Positions 51,619 through 60,021 of a stretch of DNA of 64,000 nucleotides are shown piece by piece (positions within the stretch are counted from its first letter, which is position 1; each line of letters begins with the position of its first letter). The position numbers and the translations under genes were made by a program. The DNA comes from Pseudogracilibacillus sp037071985 (GTDB lineage Bacteria > Bacillota > Bacilli > Bacillales > Amphibacillaceae): NCBI RefSeq assembly GCF_037071985.1, contig NZ_JAXHDF010000011.1, positions 62,001 through 126,000 on the forward strand. Direction: 5' to 3'. Under the pieces are notes generated by a model that worked only from the letters and a program-made list of their open reading frames with translations, was not told the DNA's origin and made no database searches.

Positions 51619-53031
51619 TTGCTTTGGATTCCGATTGATCGAGATAGTAATGTTTCCTTAATGAAGCAAATTTATCAATATGTTCGTGATCAAATTTTAT
51701 GTGGAGCCCTGCAGGTAGGTGAAAAATTGCCTTCCACCCGCGGACTTGCCAATCATTTAGGAGTTTCAAGAAATACAATTTTGGATGCGTATGAACAATT
51801 AATTGCTGAGGGATTCTTAATTACAAGCAAGGGGGCTGGAACTTTCATAGCAGAAGGGACATTTCTTGAAAGGCGACAAAAGCAAGAAATAAATCTTACA
51901 AAACAATCTAAACAAGATACAGATGTCATCGATTTCCGATCAGGGATTCCCGATTTGACATTATTTCCACGTAAAGATTGGGCAAAGTTATCTCAAGAAA
52001 CGTGGAACGATGCAGAAGCTCTTACCTTTGGCTATGACCAACCAGAAGGGCGTTTAGAGTTACGAGAGGTTTTATCCAGCTATTTATTTAAAACGAGGGG
52101 AGTTAGTTGCCGTCCAGAGCAAATAATCATTACTTCTGGTGCAACGCAAGCTTTGACGCTTATAGCGAAGTTGCTTTTATCCCCGGACGACCATGTAGTA
52201 ATTGAGGATCCAATTACAACAGATATTCAAACAATTTTTCAAACTACTGGTGCTTCTTTATATCCGATTCATGTAGATGAAAAAGGAATCAACACGGCAT
52301 TATTACCAAAACATCTGCGGCCAGAATTTGTATTTATCACACCTTCGCACCAATTTCCGCTTGGGAGTACGTTACCGATTCAAAGACGTATCGAATTAAT
52401 AGAATATGTGCGGCAAAAAAACAGCTATATTGTGGAAGATGATTACGATAGTGAATTTCGATTCGAAGGTTTGCCGATTAGCTCCCTCCAAGGATTAGAG
52501 GAAGAACGGGTTATATATATCGGATCGTTTAGTAAAATTTTATCCCCAGCACTACGGATTGGGTATGTCATTTTACCTTATGATTTAATTGATCATGGTC
52601 GTGAACTTAAATGGTTTTCAGATTTACATACTCCATCTATCGACCAATTAGTACTTGCCCGTTTTATCGAGGGTGGCTATTTAGAACGGCATATATTGAA
52701 AATGAAAAAGCTATATAAAAGAAGAAGAGATGTTCTCATGGAAGAACTAAATAAGTACTTTTCTGAAGAGATAACATTTTTAGGATATACAACAGGCCTA
52801 CATCTCGTTGTAGAATGGAAGGATATCACTTTTTCAGAGCAAATTTTGAAGCGGTTGGAAGAGCATCATGTGAAAATGTATCTAGTTGAAGATCATTCAA
52901 TTATAAAAGGAAAACATTGCAATCGCTTGATTATTGGATATGGTCACTTACATAGTGAAACGATTATTGAAGGAGTGAAGCGTTTAAAGGATGCGTTGGA
53001 TGGAAACTTGAGTGACGTGGGGAGAATCTGA
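51619..53031 (+). CDS. MocR-type regulator
   Basis: Regulator of 470 residues: GntR winged helix (SLMKQIYQYVRDQILCG, LPSTRGLANHLGVSRNTIL) and a fold-type I aminotransferase-like domain with YDQPEGRLELREVL, TPSHQFPLGSTLP, EDDYDSEFRFEG and the PLP lysine in YIGSFSKILSPALR. TTG start 8 bases after GAGGAGG. It is divergent from the proline dehydrogenase gene, its likely target. Not related closely to the MocR at 37.3 kb except by family. Confidence 0.9.
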   Translation: MLWIPIDRDSNVSLMKQIYQYVRDQILCGALQVGEKLPSTRGLANHLGVSRNTILDAYEQLIAEGFLITSKGAGTFIAEGTFLERRQKQEINLTKQSKQDTDVIDFRSGIPDLTLFPRKDWAKLSQETWNDAEALTFGYDQPEGRLELREVLSSYLFKTRGVSCRPEQIIITSGATQALTLIAKLLLSPDDHVVIEDPITTDIQTIFQTTGASLYPIHVDEKGINTALLPKHLRPEFVFITPSHQFPLGSTLPIQRRIELIEYVRQKNSYIVEDDYDSEFRFEGLPISSLQGLEEERVIYIGSFSKILSPALRIGYVILPYDLIDHGRELKWFSDLHTPSIDQLVLARFIEGGYLERHILKMKKLYKRRRDVLMEELNKYFSEEITFLGYTTGLHLVVEWKDITFSEQILKRLEEHHVKMYLVEDHSIIKGKHCNRLIIGYGHLHSETIIEGVKRLKDALDGNLSDVGRI

Positions 53032-53069
53032 AGTCGGATAATTTATATTTCGTTAGGGGGATGGAGATT

Positions 53070-53597
53070 TTGAAAAAAGGAATGATCATATTCATGTTAC
53101 TTTTTGCTTTTATGGGTGGTTGTAGCAAAAATCTGGATTTTGCTACGGATGAACCATTTATTGTCGTCTCTTCATCCATAGCTGGACCAGATATCGCTCG
53201 GAATTTTTATCCTACAAATATTTCACTTTATGATAATGGTAAACTAGTGTTACACACGGAGACTACAGAAAAAATTGTAATAGGTGAGGATGCCCCTATA
53301 GTTGAAATGCAGTTAGAAGAAAATGAAGTGGATAACGTAAAGCGACTCATTAAGAAAAATGGGTTTTGGAAGTTTAAAGAGGATGTATCCGACGATGATT
53401 CTGTTGACGGAAGCTTTCTGTACATTACAGTCAATTTAACAGACGAATCAAAAACAGTTGGGGGCCTGAATCCAGATCATCCTGAGTTTAATGATATTGC
53501 AGATTATGTGCGTAAATTGGTAAGCGATGATGATTATCGATGGTGGAATAAAGAAATTAAAGAATATATTATTGAAACGAATCCAGAGTTGGAATAA
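53070..53597 (+). CDS. Hypothetical lipoprotein
   Basis: Secreted protein of about 175 residues with signal LKKGMIIFMLLFAFMGGC (lipobox Cys at about residue 18). The rest is a mixed alpha-beta domain ending YRWWNKEIKEYIIET. I do not recognise the family. TTG 53070 follows the GGAG of GGGGGATGGAG; the ATG 9 bases earlier sits directly on the site. It follows the MocR gene on the same strand. Confidence 0.7.
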   Translation: MKKGMIIFMLLFAFMGGCSKNLDFATDEPFIVVSSSIAGPDIARNFYPTNISLYDNGKLVLHTETTEKIVIGEDAPIVEMQLEENEVDNVKRLIKKNGFWKFKEDVSDDDSVDGSFLYITVNLTDESKTVGGLNPDHPEFNDIADYVRKLVSDDDYRWWNKEIKEYIIETNPELE

Positions 53598-53659
53598 GAA
53601 AGCTCTCCTTATTTTGGACAGCTTTTATCCTACAAAATTTATCTTGCCTTTATTATACT

Positions 53660-53909
53660 CTAACCATGTGGTGCTCTTTCATCCGTTTGTTTGATCCGCT
53701 CTTATTGTTCAGTTGTGGGTGTTTTGACATCAGTTAGGGTATTCCGTTTATCTCTTTTTTCCTGCTGAATAAACAGATTTCCCAGTTGAAATAGTTAACT
53801 ATTTTGTGTTATCTAGCTGATCATTTAGTGTATTTATTTTTGTACTTATATCCTCGGTTGCTTTTGCTTTCTATTCGGTTATTTATGCGATTTGATCAAT
53901 TGCATTCAT
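53660..53909 (-). pseudogene. Decayed coiled-coil gene
   Basis: A minus-strand reading from ATG 53909 gives MNAIDQIA-stop-ITE-stop-KAKATEDISTKINTLNDQLDNTK-stop, then another frame gives LFQLGNLFIQQEKRDKR and EQ-stop-ERIKQTDERAPHG-stop. The Gln/Lys/Asp-rich coil pattern continues across four stops and one frameshift, so it was probably a gene. No family identified. The rest of the 437-base gap (53598-54034) is AT-rich without further signal. Confidence 0.35.
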
Positions 53910-54043
53910 CACCTTCGATGGTATTCAGTGAATCATAGAAAAATATCTTTCAAAATATTTCTAATTAAATGCAAAGGTCTTCGATTAAACACAAATGGAC
54001 AGAAAGATCCAAAAACTTTAAACTAGACTAAGAGGTGATTCGA

Positions 54044-54826
54044 TTGGAAAAAGTTATTGATATGCACAATGTGTCATGGAGAAGACAAGGAAATGAAATT
54101 TTACACGATATTAACTGGGAAGTAAAAAAACAAGAGCATTGGACAGTTTTAGGCTTGAATGGTGCTGGTAAAACAACGCTTCTTAATATGGTAAATGGCT
54201 ATATCTGGCCAACGACAGGGGAAGTCTCGGTTCTTGGAAATAAATTTGGTCAAACAGACATTACCAAATTACGTTACTCGATCGGGTGGGTGAGCTCGTC
54301 TCTTAGTGAACGAATAAATAGCCATCATAAAACAGAAGAACTTGTTGTCAGCGGGAAATTTGCCGCAGTCGGACTGACATTTGCAGATCCAACCGAAGCA
54401 GACTTTGCCCGTGCACGTGAAATTATGAAACAATTAAATGTTGAACATACATATGGACAGCCATACGCAAAATGCTCGCATGGTGAAAAACAAAAAATAT
54501 TGATTGCACGCGGTTTAATCGCTAATCCAAAGCTACTGATTTTAGACGAGCCAACGAGCGGCCTGGACTTTATTTCACGCGAAGAATTACTCCGCGCTGT
54601 TGAGCAGCTTACTGTGAAACAAGACGCTCCGACCATTATTTTCGTCACGCATCATATTGAAGAAGTACTACCGGTGTTTTCCCATACATTATTACTAAAA
54701 GACGGGACTGTGTTTGCAAAAGGAGAACGCGAAAACGTATTAACGAGCGAAAACATGTCTAAATTATATGGTAGAAAAATTCAAGTCGACTGGCGCAAAG
54801 ACCGCGCATGGATGGCGTTAGTATAA
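54044..54826 (+). CDS. ylmA: ABC transporter ATP-binding protein YlmA-like
   Basis: ATPase of 260 residues. Walker A is GLNGAGKTTLLN near residue 41, the signature reads CSHGEKQKILIARGL (SHGEK in place of SGGQ, as in YlmA and ModF-like proteins), Walker B is LLILDEPTSGLDF and the H-loop FVTHHIEEVLPVF. TTG 54044 follows AGAGGTGA by 5 bases. No permease gene is next to it, which is usual for YlmA. Role unknown. Confidence 0.87.
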   Translation: MEKVIDMHNVSWRRQGNEILHDINWEVKKQEHWTVLGLNGAGKTTLLNMVNGYIWPTTGEVSVLGNKFGQTDITKLRYSIGWVSSSLSERINSHHKTEELVVSGKFAAVGLTFADPTEADFARAREIMKQLNVEHTYGQPYAKCSHGEKQKILIARGLIANPKLLILDEPTSGLDFISREELLRAVEQLTVKQDAPTIIFVTHHIEEVLPVFSHTLLLKDGTVFAKGERENVLTSENMSKLYGRKIQVDWRKDRAWMALV

Positions 54827-55086
54827 GCGTCTGGATGGGGAGGCGTTCGGAGGGGTTCTTAAGAATCGTTTTTCTCTCCGGAACTCCTAGATAGCGCTTT
54901 TCGAACAAATTTGTAGCTATGATTCAATTTGAACTTGTTCGATTAAATTAGAGTTCACTTAATAAAGAAGAGGATCTGCAAGAGGTGGTATCCGTAAGAC
55001 GCTCTGACCATCGCTTATGAAAACTTATTCGGGTTTTGAGTGGTAAATGTTATAATGGTTGGAAAATGAGAATGGAGTGAAACATT

Positions 55087-55566
55087 ATGTCGGTTGGAGG
55101 AAAAGAAAGTGTGCAGCGATTTGAAGAGATCTTAAGAGCGAAAGGGCTTAACAATAAAATAGTTGAATTGCCAAACAACGCTAGAACGGCAAAGGAAGCG
55201 GCAGACGCAATTGGCTGTGAAGTCTCACATATTGCAAAATCAATTATTTTTCGGTTGGAGAACACGAAGCGTCCATTACTAATCGTTGCGAGTGGCAGAA
55301 ATCGAATCGATGAAAAAAAGATAGAAACGTATATTGATGACACACTTGGAAAAGCGGATGCGGAATTTGTCCGCGAGCATACAGGTTATGTGATCGGCGG
55401 TGTACCTCCTCTTGGTCACACAGAAAAAATCGAGACATTAATCGATGAAGATCTTTTTGAATTTAAAACAATCTGGGCAGCTGCCGGTCATCCAAAAACT
55501 GTATTTGAGCTAACCCCAGACGAATTAGTAAAAATGACAGAGGGACAAGTTGTCTCGGTAAAATAG
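55087..55566 (+). CDS. YbaK/ProX-type aminoacyl-tRNA deacylase
   Basis: Protein of 159 residues with the YbaK fold: RTAKEAADAIGCEVSHIAKSI near residue 38, the conserved catalytic-type Lys of IAKSI, the GGVPPLGH loop near 105 and the closing IWAAAGHPKTVFELTPDELV. Family members remove wrongly attached amino acids such as Cys or Ala from tRNA(Pro). GAGTGA lies before the ATG. Single gene with its own terminator. Confidence 0.88.
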   Translation: MSVGGKESVQRFEEILRAKGLNNKIVELPNNARTAKEAADAIGCEVSHIAKSIIFRLENTKRPLLIVASGRNRIDEKKIETYIDDTLGKADAEFVREHTGYVIGGVPPLGHTEKIETLIDEDLFEFKTIWAAAGHPKTVFELTPDELVKMTEGQVVSVK

Positions 55567-55568
55567 AT

Positions 55569-55598
55569 AAGTCGGGCTAGAGATGGCCGGCTTTTTTT
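55569..55598 (+). terminator. Terminator of the YbaK-like gene
   Basis: AAGTCGGGC (55569-55577) pairs with GGCCGGCTT (one mismatch, one wobble), loop TAGAGAT, then seven T. Confidence 0.8.
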
Positions 55599-55703
55599 CG
55601 TACTTTCAAGGAAGAATTATGAGTTACCGGAGTTTGATACCATTTATTAAGATGATTTGTTGAACTTTGTTATTTGCGTTAATCTAGGTGCTAAAACTAC
55701 TGA

Positions 55704-55995
55704 CAGGATCATCCCGTTTGGAAAGCTGCTGTAAACGAGCGGACAGTGCAAATCGTTTAAGAGAACTTGTCCCATTAGTAAAGGCAAATCCCTTAGTAGG
55801 AAACACAGTTATTGGGTAGTAGAAAATTCGGGAGTGTGTGCAAGTTTGCTCAATCATATACCAAACGCTCTTATGATCTGTACTAATGATCCATTCACAT
55901 TGGCTACACTACTGTTAATAGATTTTTTAGTTGCGGAAGGAAACATTCTTTTTTATGTAGTAGATTTTGATTCAGAAGCACTTGGCATGGCTTAA
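55704..55995 (+). pseudogene. Remnant of a TIGR02679/DUF2399 gene (Wadjet JetD-like)
   Basis: Three frames join by small frameshifts: QDHPVWKAAVNERTVQIV, then LVPLVKANPLVGNTVI, then VVENSGVCASLLNHIPNALM-ICTNDPFTLATLLLIDFLV and NILFYVVDFDSEALGMA-stop at 55995. The order (D-H-P-V-W-K-A-A-V-N-E-R, G-N-x-V-x-V-V-E-N-S/P, I-C-T-N-x-x-F-x-L-A, then a Y-x-G-D-F-D-P-E-G-L-like aspartate motif) is that of the C-terminal DUF2399 part of the TIGR02679 family, the nuclease-like JetD subunit of some Wadjet plasmid-defence operons. No start, several shifts: a dead fragment. The rest of 55600-56250 holds no other gene I can support. Confidence 0.6.
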
Positions 55996-56051
55996 CGAAG
56001 AAAGTCTTTACAATGATAATAAATAATTCATAAAATACTATATGTTTCTAT

Positions 56052-56078
56052 TAAAATATAGTCATGATCGACCGATAT
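56052..56078 (+). promoter_or_regulatory. Sigma-D promoter of the chemoreceptor gene
   Basis: TAAA (56052-56055), 15 bases, ACCGATAT (56071-56078). This matches the Bacillus sigma-D pattern TAAA-N15-GCCGATAT at all but one base. It leaves a leader of about 180 bases before the ATG. Confidence 0.75.
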
Positions 56079-56264
56079 GTAATAGGTATTTAGTATTAGT
56101 TTCATGAGGAGAGAGGTGAGTGTTTTCAACATTAGGATAGCTTAATTTATCGGTAAATGTGAATCTTTTCACAAAAAACTTCACTAAAATATCTCCGAGC
56201 TTAATGTAAGCTGTAGAAATAATATTAAATACATAATCGTACAATTCACAAGGAGACGGTCATT

Positions 56265-57968
56265 ATGAAAAAGGCATTTAATTTTAAATCGATTCGAACA
56301 AAAATATTAGTAGGATTTAGTTTAATTATCCTTTTAGTTGCGGGACTCAGTATTTATAATTTAATTTCATCTTTTCAGATGAACGAAAAGACTGAGGATA
56401 TTATTGAGAGACAAATAGATCTTTTAATTTTAGATGAACAATTAACAGCGAAAATGTTTGAAGCAACTTCTCAAATACGCGGATATTTTTTGTATAACGA
56501 TTCTTCCTTTAAGCAAGAATTTGACCAATCGATGGAACGTATGGGTGATATAGAAAATGAGATTATAGGTCGCGTTTATTTGGAAGAGGATAAAGAGAGA
56601 ATAAAAGCCATTGGCGAAAAAAGAACGGAATGGATAGAAGGAGTCGAGCAAGCGGTAACTTTATTTGAAAAAGGCGATACGGAAAAGGCATTAACGATGC
56701 TCACACAATTAAAGCAACATGCACAAGAGATACAAGGAGACATAAATTCTATTGTAGAAATTAGAGAAGAAAAAATTGTGAGTGATGGACATGCCATTAT
56801 AAATATTGGAGAGGTAAACGCGATAATTTTTATTGTTGTATCTCTTTTAGTATTAATCATTGGGGTAGCGGTTGCTCTTAAAACAGCCCAATCTATTTCA
56901 AATCCGATCAAGCTTGTTATGAACCGGATGAATGAACTTGCGAAAGGAAATATGAGCGAAAAACCTTTAGTTACCAAATCGAGAGATGAAATTGCTCAAC
57001 TCATTGTAGCAACGAACAAAATGACTGAAAATAACCGAGAGTTAATTAATGAAATCAGTCAAGTGTCTGAATCTGTTTCTGGTCAGAGTGAAGAATTAAC
57101 ACAATCAGCAAGTGAAGTTAGAGAAGGTACAGAGCAAATCGCGAAAACGATGGAAGAGTTAGCCACAGGAGCGGAGACACAAGCAAATAGCGCAACAGAT
57201 TTAGCGAGCGTTATGGGCACATTTAATCAACAAGTGGAAAAAGCGAATGATAATGGCAAACAGATTGAAGAAAATTCCAAGCAGATATTGGAAATGACTG
57301 CAAAAGGCAGTAATTTAATGGATTCTTCGACAAAACAGATGGAAATAATTAATCATATTGTTAAAGAGACAACTGAGAAAATGGAAATACTCGATAAACA
57401 GTCACAAGAAATTTCCACACTTGTTCAAGTCATCCGTGATGTTGCAGAACAGACAAATCTGTTAGCATTAAACGCTGCAATTGAAGCGGCAAGAGCCGGT
57501 GAACAAGGAAAAGGATTTGCCGTAGTAGCAGACGAAGTACGTAAACTTGCAGAACAAACTGCATCCTCTGTAAATGATATAACTAATATTGCGACAAACA
57601 TCCAAGAGGAATCAAGCGATGTTGTAAAATCACTAGATGAAGGCTATAAAGAGGTCGAACAAGGAACCGAGCAAATCGTTATGACTAGCCAAACATTTCA
57701 GGAAATTAGTTCTGCCGTTACAAATATGGCTGTAAATATTAATAATGTTTCTGAAAGTTTATCCAATATTTCTACAGGAAGCCAGGAAATGAACGGTTCT
57801 GTTGAAGATATTGCCGCAGTTTCTGAAGAGTCAGCCGCAGGAGTGGAAGAAACAGCAGCTTCCACACAACAAGTAAGTGGTTCGATGGATGAAATCGCCG
57901 GAAGCTCGTTCCAGTTGGCAGAGCTAGCTGAGATATTAAATGGGTTAGTGGGAAGATTTAGAGTGTAA
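56265..57968 (+). CDS. Methyl-accepting chemotaxis protein
   Basis: Chemoreceptor of 567 residues with the classical topology: helix 1 (about 13-33), a periplasm-side four-helix bundle domain (about 34-180), helix 2 (about 185-205), HAMP (206-260) and a signalling coil with tip AEQTNLLALNAAIEAARAGE. Several Gln/Glu pairs in the ETAAS-type helices are likely methylation sites. AAGGAGACGG precedes ATG. The sigma-D promoter upstream puts it in the motility regulon with hag. Ligand unknown. Confidence 0.92.
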   Translation: MKKAFNFKSIRTKILVGFSLIILLVAGLSIYNLISSFQMNEKTEDIIERQIDLLILDEQLTAKMFEATSQIRGYFLYNDSSFKQEFDQSMERMGDIENEIIGRVYLEEDKERIKAIGEKRTEWIEGVEQAVTLFEKGDTEKALTMLTQLKQHAQEIQGDINSIVEIREEKIVSDGHAIINIGEVNAIIFIVVSLLVLIIGVAVALKTAQSISNPIKLVMNRMNELAKGNMSEKPLVTKSRDEIAQLIVATNKMTENNRELINEISQVSESVSGQSEELTQSASEVREGTEQIAKTMEELATGAETQANSATDLASVMGTFNQQVEKANDNGKQIEENSKQILEMTAKGSNLMDSSTKQMEIINHIVKETTEKMEILDKQSQEISTLVQVIRDVAEQTNLLALNAAIEAARAGEQGKGFAVVADEVRKLAEQTASSVNDITNIATNIQEESSDVVKSLDEGYKEVEQGTEQIVMTSQTFQEISSAVTNMAVNINNVSESLSNISTGSQEMNGSVEDIAAVSEESAAGVEETAASTQQVSGSMDEIAGSSFQLAELAEILNGLVGRFRV

Positions 57969-58020
57969 TGGATTAGAGGAACTGTTAGGTAAACTTAAAT
58001 AAATATAGGAATGAAATCAT

Positions 58021-58057
58021 TAATAGCTGTTGACTTAAAAACAGCTATTATTTTTTT
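58021..58057 (+). terminator. Chemoreceptor gene terminator
   Basis: TAATAGCTGT (58021-58030), 10-base loop, ACAGCTATTA (58041-58050), then seven T: perfect 10-bp stem. Confidence 0.93.
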
Positions 58058-58139
58058 AATGGAGTATCCAATAGTGAAAAGGTTTTTACGATAATTTTAT
58101 CGAATAATAATATAAATATTTATCCAAAGGAGGAAGAAG

Positions 58140-58583
58140 ATGAATAGGTTAAATCTGATTACACTTGGAACGAGGGATATTGTAAAATCACATAACTTTT
58201 TTAAGGAACTTGGATTTGATACATCAATTAGGGGAACAGAATCAAATCCTATTATTATATTTTTTAAAAATAAGGGGACAAGGATTGCTTTGTATCCATT
58301 GGAAGAACTCGCAAAAGATGTGAATGAAGACAATCCACCTGAGATATCAAATGGATTTTCAGGGATTACGTTAGCCTATAATGCAAAATCAATGGAAGAA
58401 GTTGACGAGATTATAAGAAAAGCGGAGTTAGCTGGCGCTACAATCCAAAAAGAGCCTAAGAAAACGGATTGGGGTGGGTATGGAGGATATTTCACTGATC
58501 TTGATGGCTATTATTGGGAAGTTGCCTATGGAGAAGATTGGGAATTTGATGAATCTGACATGTTAATTATTGAAGACCAATAA
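58140..58583 (+). CDS. VOC (glyoxalase/bleomycin resistance) family protein
   Basis: Protein of 147 residues with two beta-alpha-beta units: NLITLGTRDIVKSHNFFKEL at the start, a middle FFKNKGTRIALYP, and GGYGGYFTDLDGYYWEVAY near the end, the typical last strand with a metal-type Glu. Enzyme or binding protein; function cannot be told. AAAGGAGG lies 6 bases before ATG. A terminator follows. Confidence 0.87.
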   Translation: MNRLNLITLGTRDIVKSHNFFKELGFDTSIRGTESNPIIIFFKNKGTRIALYPLEELAKDVNEDNPPEISNGFSGITLAYNAKSMEEVDEIIRKAELAGATIQKEPKKTDWGGYGGYFTDLDGYYWEVAYGEDWEFDESDMLIIEDQ

Positions 58584-58662
58584 CATTTGTAAATAATATG
58601 CCTTATTGAATGAGAGAATGTTCAAGTATATGCTGAGCATTTTAGCTTTCCTTTGGAAAATA

Positions 58663-58695
58663 AAACCCGTCCCTCAAAAAAACGGGTTTCTTTTT
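58663..58695 (+). terminator. VOC gene terminator
   Basis: AAACCCGT (58663-58670), loop of 11 bases, ACGGGTTT (58682-58689), then TCTTTTT. Confidence 0.88.
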
Positions 58696-58753
58696 ATTCG
58701 CAAAAATTGATATGATGAAGATATTGCAGTTTTTAAGAGGGGGGTCACGCAAG

Positions 58754-59683
58754 ATGAACAAAAAATTTATCCTTCCTAACAATAAATGGATGTTAGGTTC
58801 ACTCATTATTATCATAACCGTTCTATCGGGCTATGGATGGGTGGTTATGAAAGAAGTCCTTGCTTATATGGGACCTTTCACTTTTAATGCGTTTAGATTC
58901 GGAATCGGATCACTAACCTTACTTGTTATCGTATGGATTTTAAAGGTGGGTGTACCTCCTAAGAAATATTGGAAACCTCTGATTATAGTGGGGCTCTTAC
59001 AAACTTCTGCAGTATTTATACTAGTCATGTATGGTCTGGGATTTGTTGATGCAGGGAAGTCGTCTGTTCTTTTATATTCCATGCCTATGTGGAGCAGTCT
59101 ATTAGCGATCAAATTCTTGAGAGAAAGGCTAACAATTAAACAAATACTCGGCTTATTCATTGGAATGGTAGGATTACTAACTGTTTTGGGATGGGATATT
59201 TGGACGAAGCAAAATCTGCAAACAATTATTGGAGAGTTATTAATCGTTATGGCGGCTATTGTGTGGGCAATATCTAATATTTATTACCGTCTTCATCTCC
59301 AAGCATTACATAAAATACAAGCCTCGGCATATCAAATGACGTTCGGTACAATTGGAATCTTTATTGCGGCAATAGTTATGGAATGGGGAGAGCCTGTACA
59401 TTTAAATATCACAAGCATTTCTTCTATTTTATTTGCCGGGATACTTGCTTCGGCACTCTGTTTTACGGTCTGGTATTTAATTCTGAGCATGATTGATATG
59501 GCAACAGCGACAATTGCAACATTGCTTGTTCCGATATTTGGATTGATATTTAGTGCGTTGTTTTTAGGAGAAGAAATGTCGGTAGGGATTGTGGTTGGGT
59601 CAGGGTTAATTATTTGTGGGATTGTTGTAGCGCAAAAAAGGAAGAAAGAAAATAAAGGTGAAAGATTGAAAGAATCAATTTGA
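58754..59683 (+). CDS. EamA-family drug/metabolite transporter
   Basis: Membrane protein of 309 residues with ten hydrophobic helices in two EamA repeats: first repeat about residues 5-135 with PFTFNAFRFGIGSLTLL, second about 150-290 with IWAISNIYYRL and an ending LGEEMSVGIVVGSGLIICG. ATG 58754 lies about 10 bases after a run of six G; ATG codons upstream have no site. A short basic tail follows. Substrate unknown. Confidence 0.88.
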   Translation: MNKKFILPNNKWMLGSLIIIITVLSGYGWVVMKEVLAYMGPFTFNAFRFGIGSLTLLVIVWILKVGVPPKKYWKPLIIVGLLQTSAVFILVMYGLGFVDAGKSSVLLYSMPMWSSLLAIKFLRERLTIKQILGLFIGMVGLLTVLGWDIWTKQNLQTIIGELLIVMAAIVWAISNIYYRLHLQALHKIQASAYQMTFGTIGIFIAAIVMEWGEPVHLNITSISSILFAGILASALCFTVWYLILSMIDMATATIATLLVPIFGLIFSALFLGEEMSVGIVVGSGLIICGIVVAQKRKKENKGERLKESI

Positions 59684-60021
59684 TCCAACCTCAAACACCG
59701 TTGGCCATTTTTTGGCATTATTAAAAAAGAATTTAAGGAAAAGAGGTAATGTTTCTAAAACAGGACGTTGTCGCTGATTTTTAAGCGATTTTTTGATGTG
59801 TTAGTGGTTGGGATTGTTGTTGTGTATCAGTAATCAAGGTAGACTTCACTGATCGTGGTTTTAAAGATATAAAAATGGCTATCAACTAGTTGTAAAAGCC
59901 GATAGCCACTACAGTATCTTAGGTTATTTTAATATCATCTTCATCCGATATCGTACTAATCTCCTTGAGAGAAGCTGAATCTCGGGTTCTACGACTTCGG
60001 TCAATGAGAGACAATTACTAT
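59684..60021. other. Gap between EamA gene and the large secreted-protein gene
   Basis: About 340 bases with no open frame that has a ribosome site. It holds one hairpin: TGGCTATC (59876-) with GATAGCCA (59901-59908), loop about 17 bases. On the minus strand the stem is followed by ATTTTTA, so it may terminate the large gene read from the right. Confidence 0.6.

Noticed and set aside
53061..53069. ATG 53061 as the lipoprotein start
   Set aside because: The ribosome site touches this codon; TTG 53070 has better spacing and gives a normal signal peptide.
54827..55086. Folded leader before the YbaK-like gene
   Set aside because: There is a weak TTCGGAG/CTCCGGAA pairing, but with a bulge and no T-run or known riboswitch core; not enough to report.
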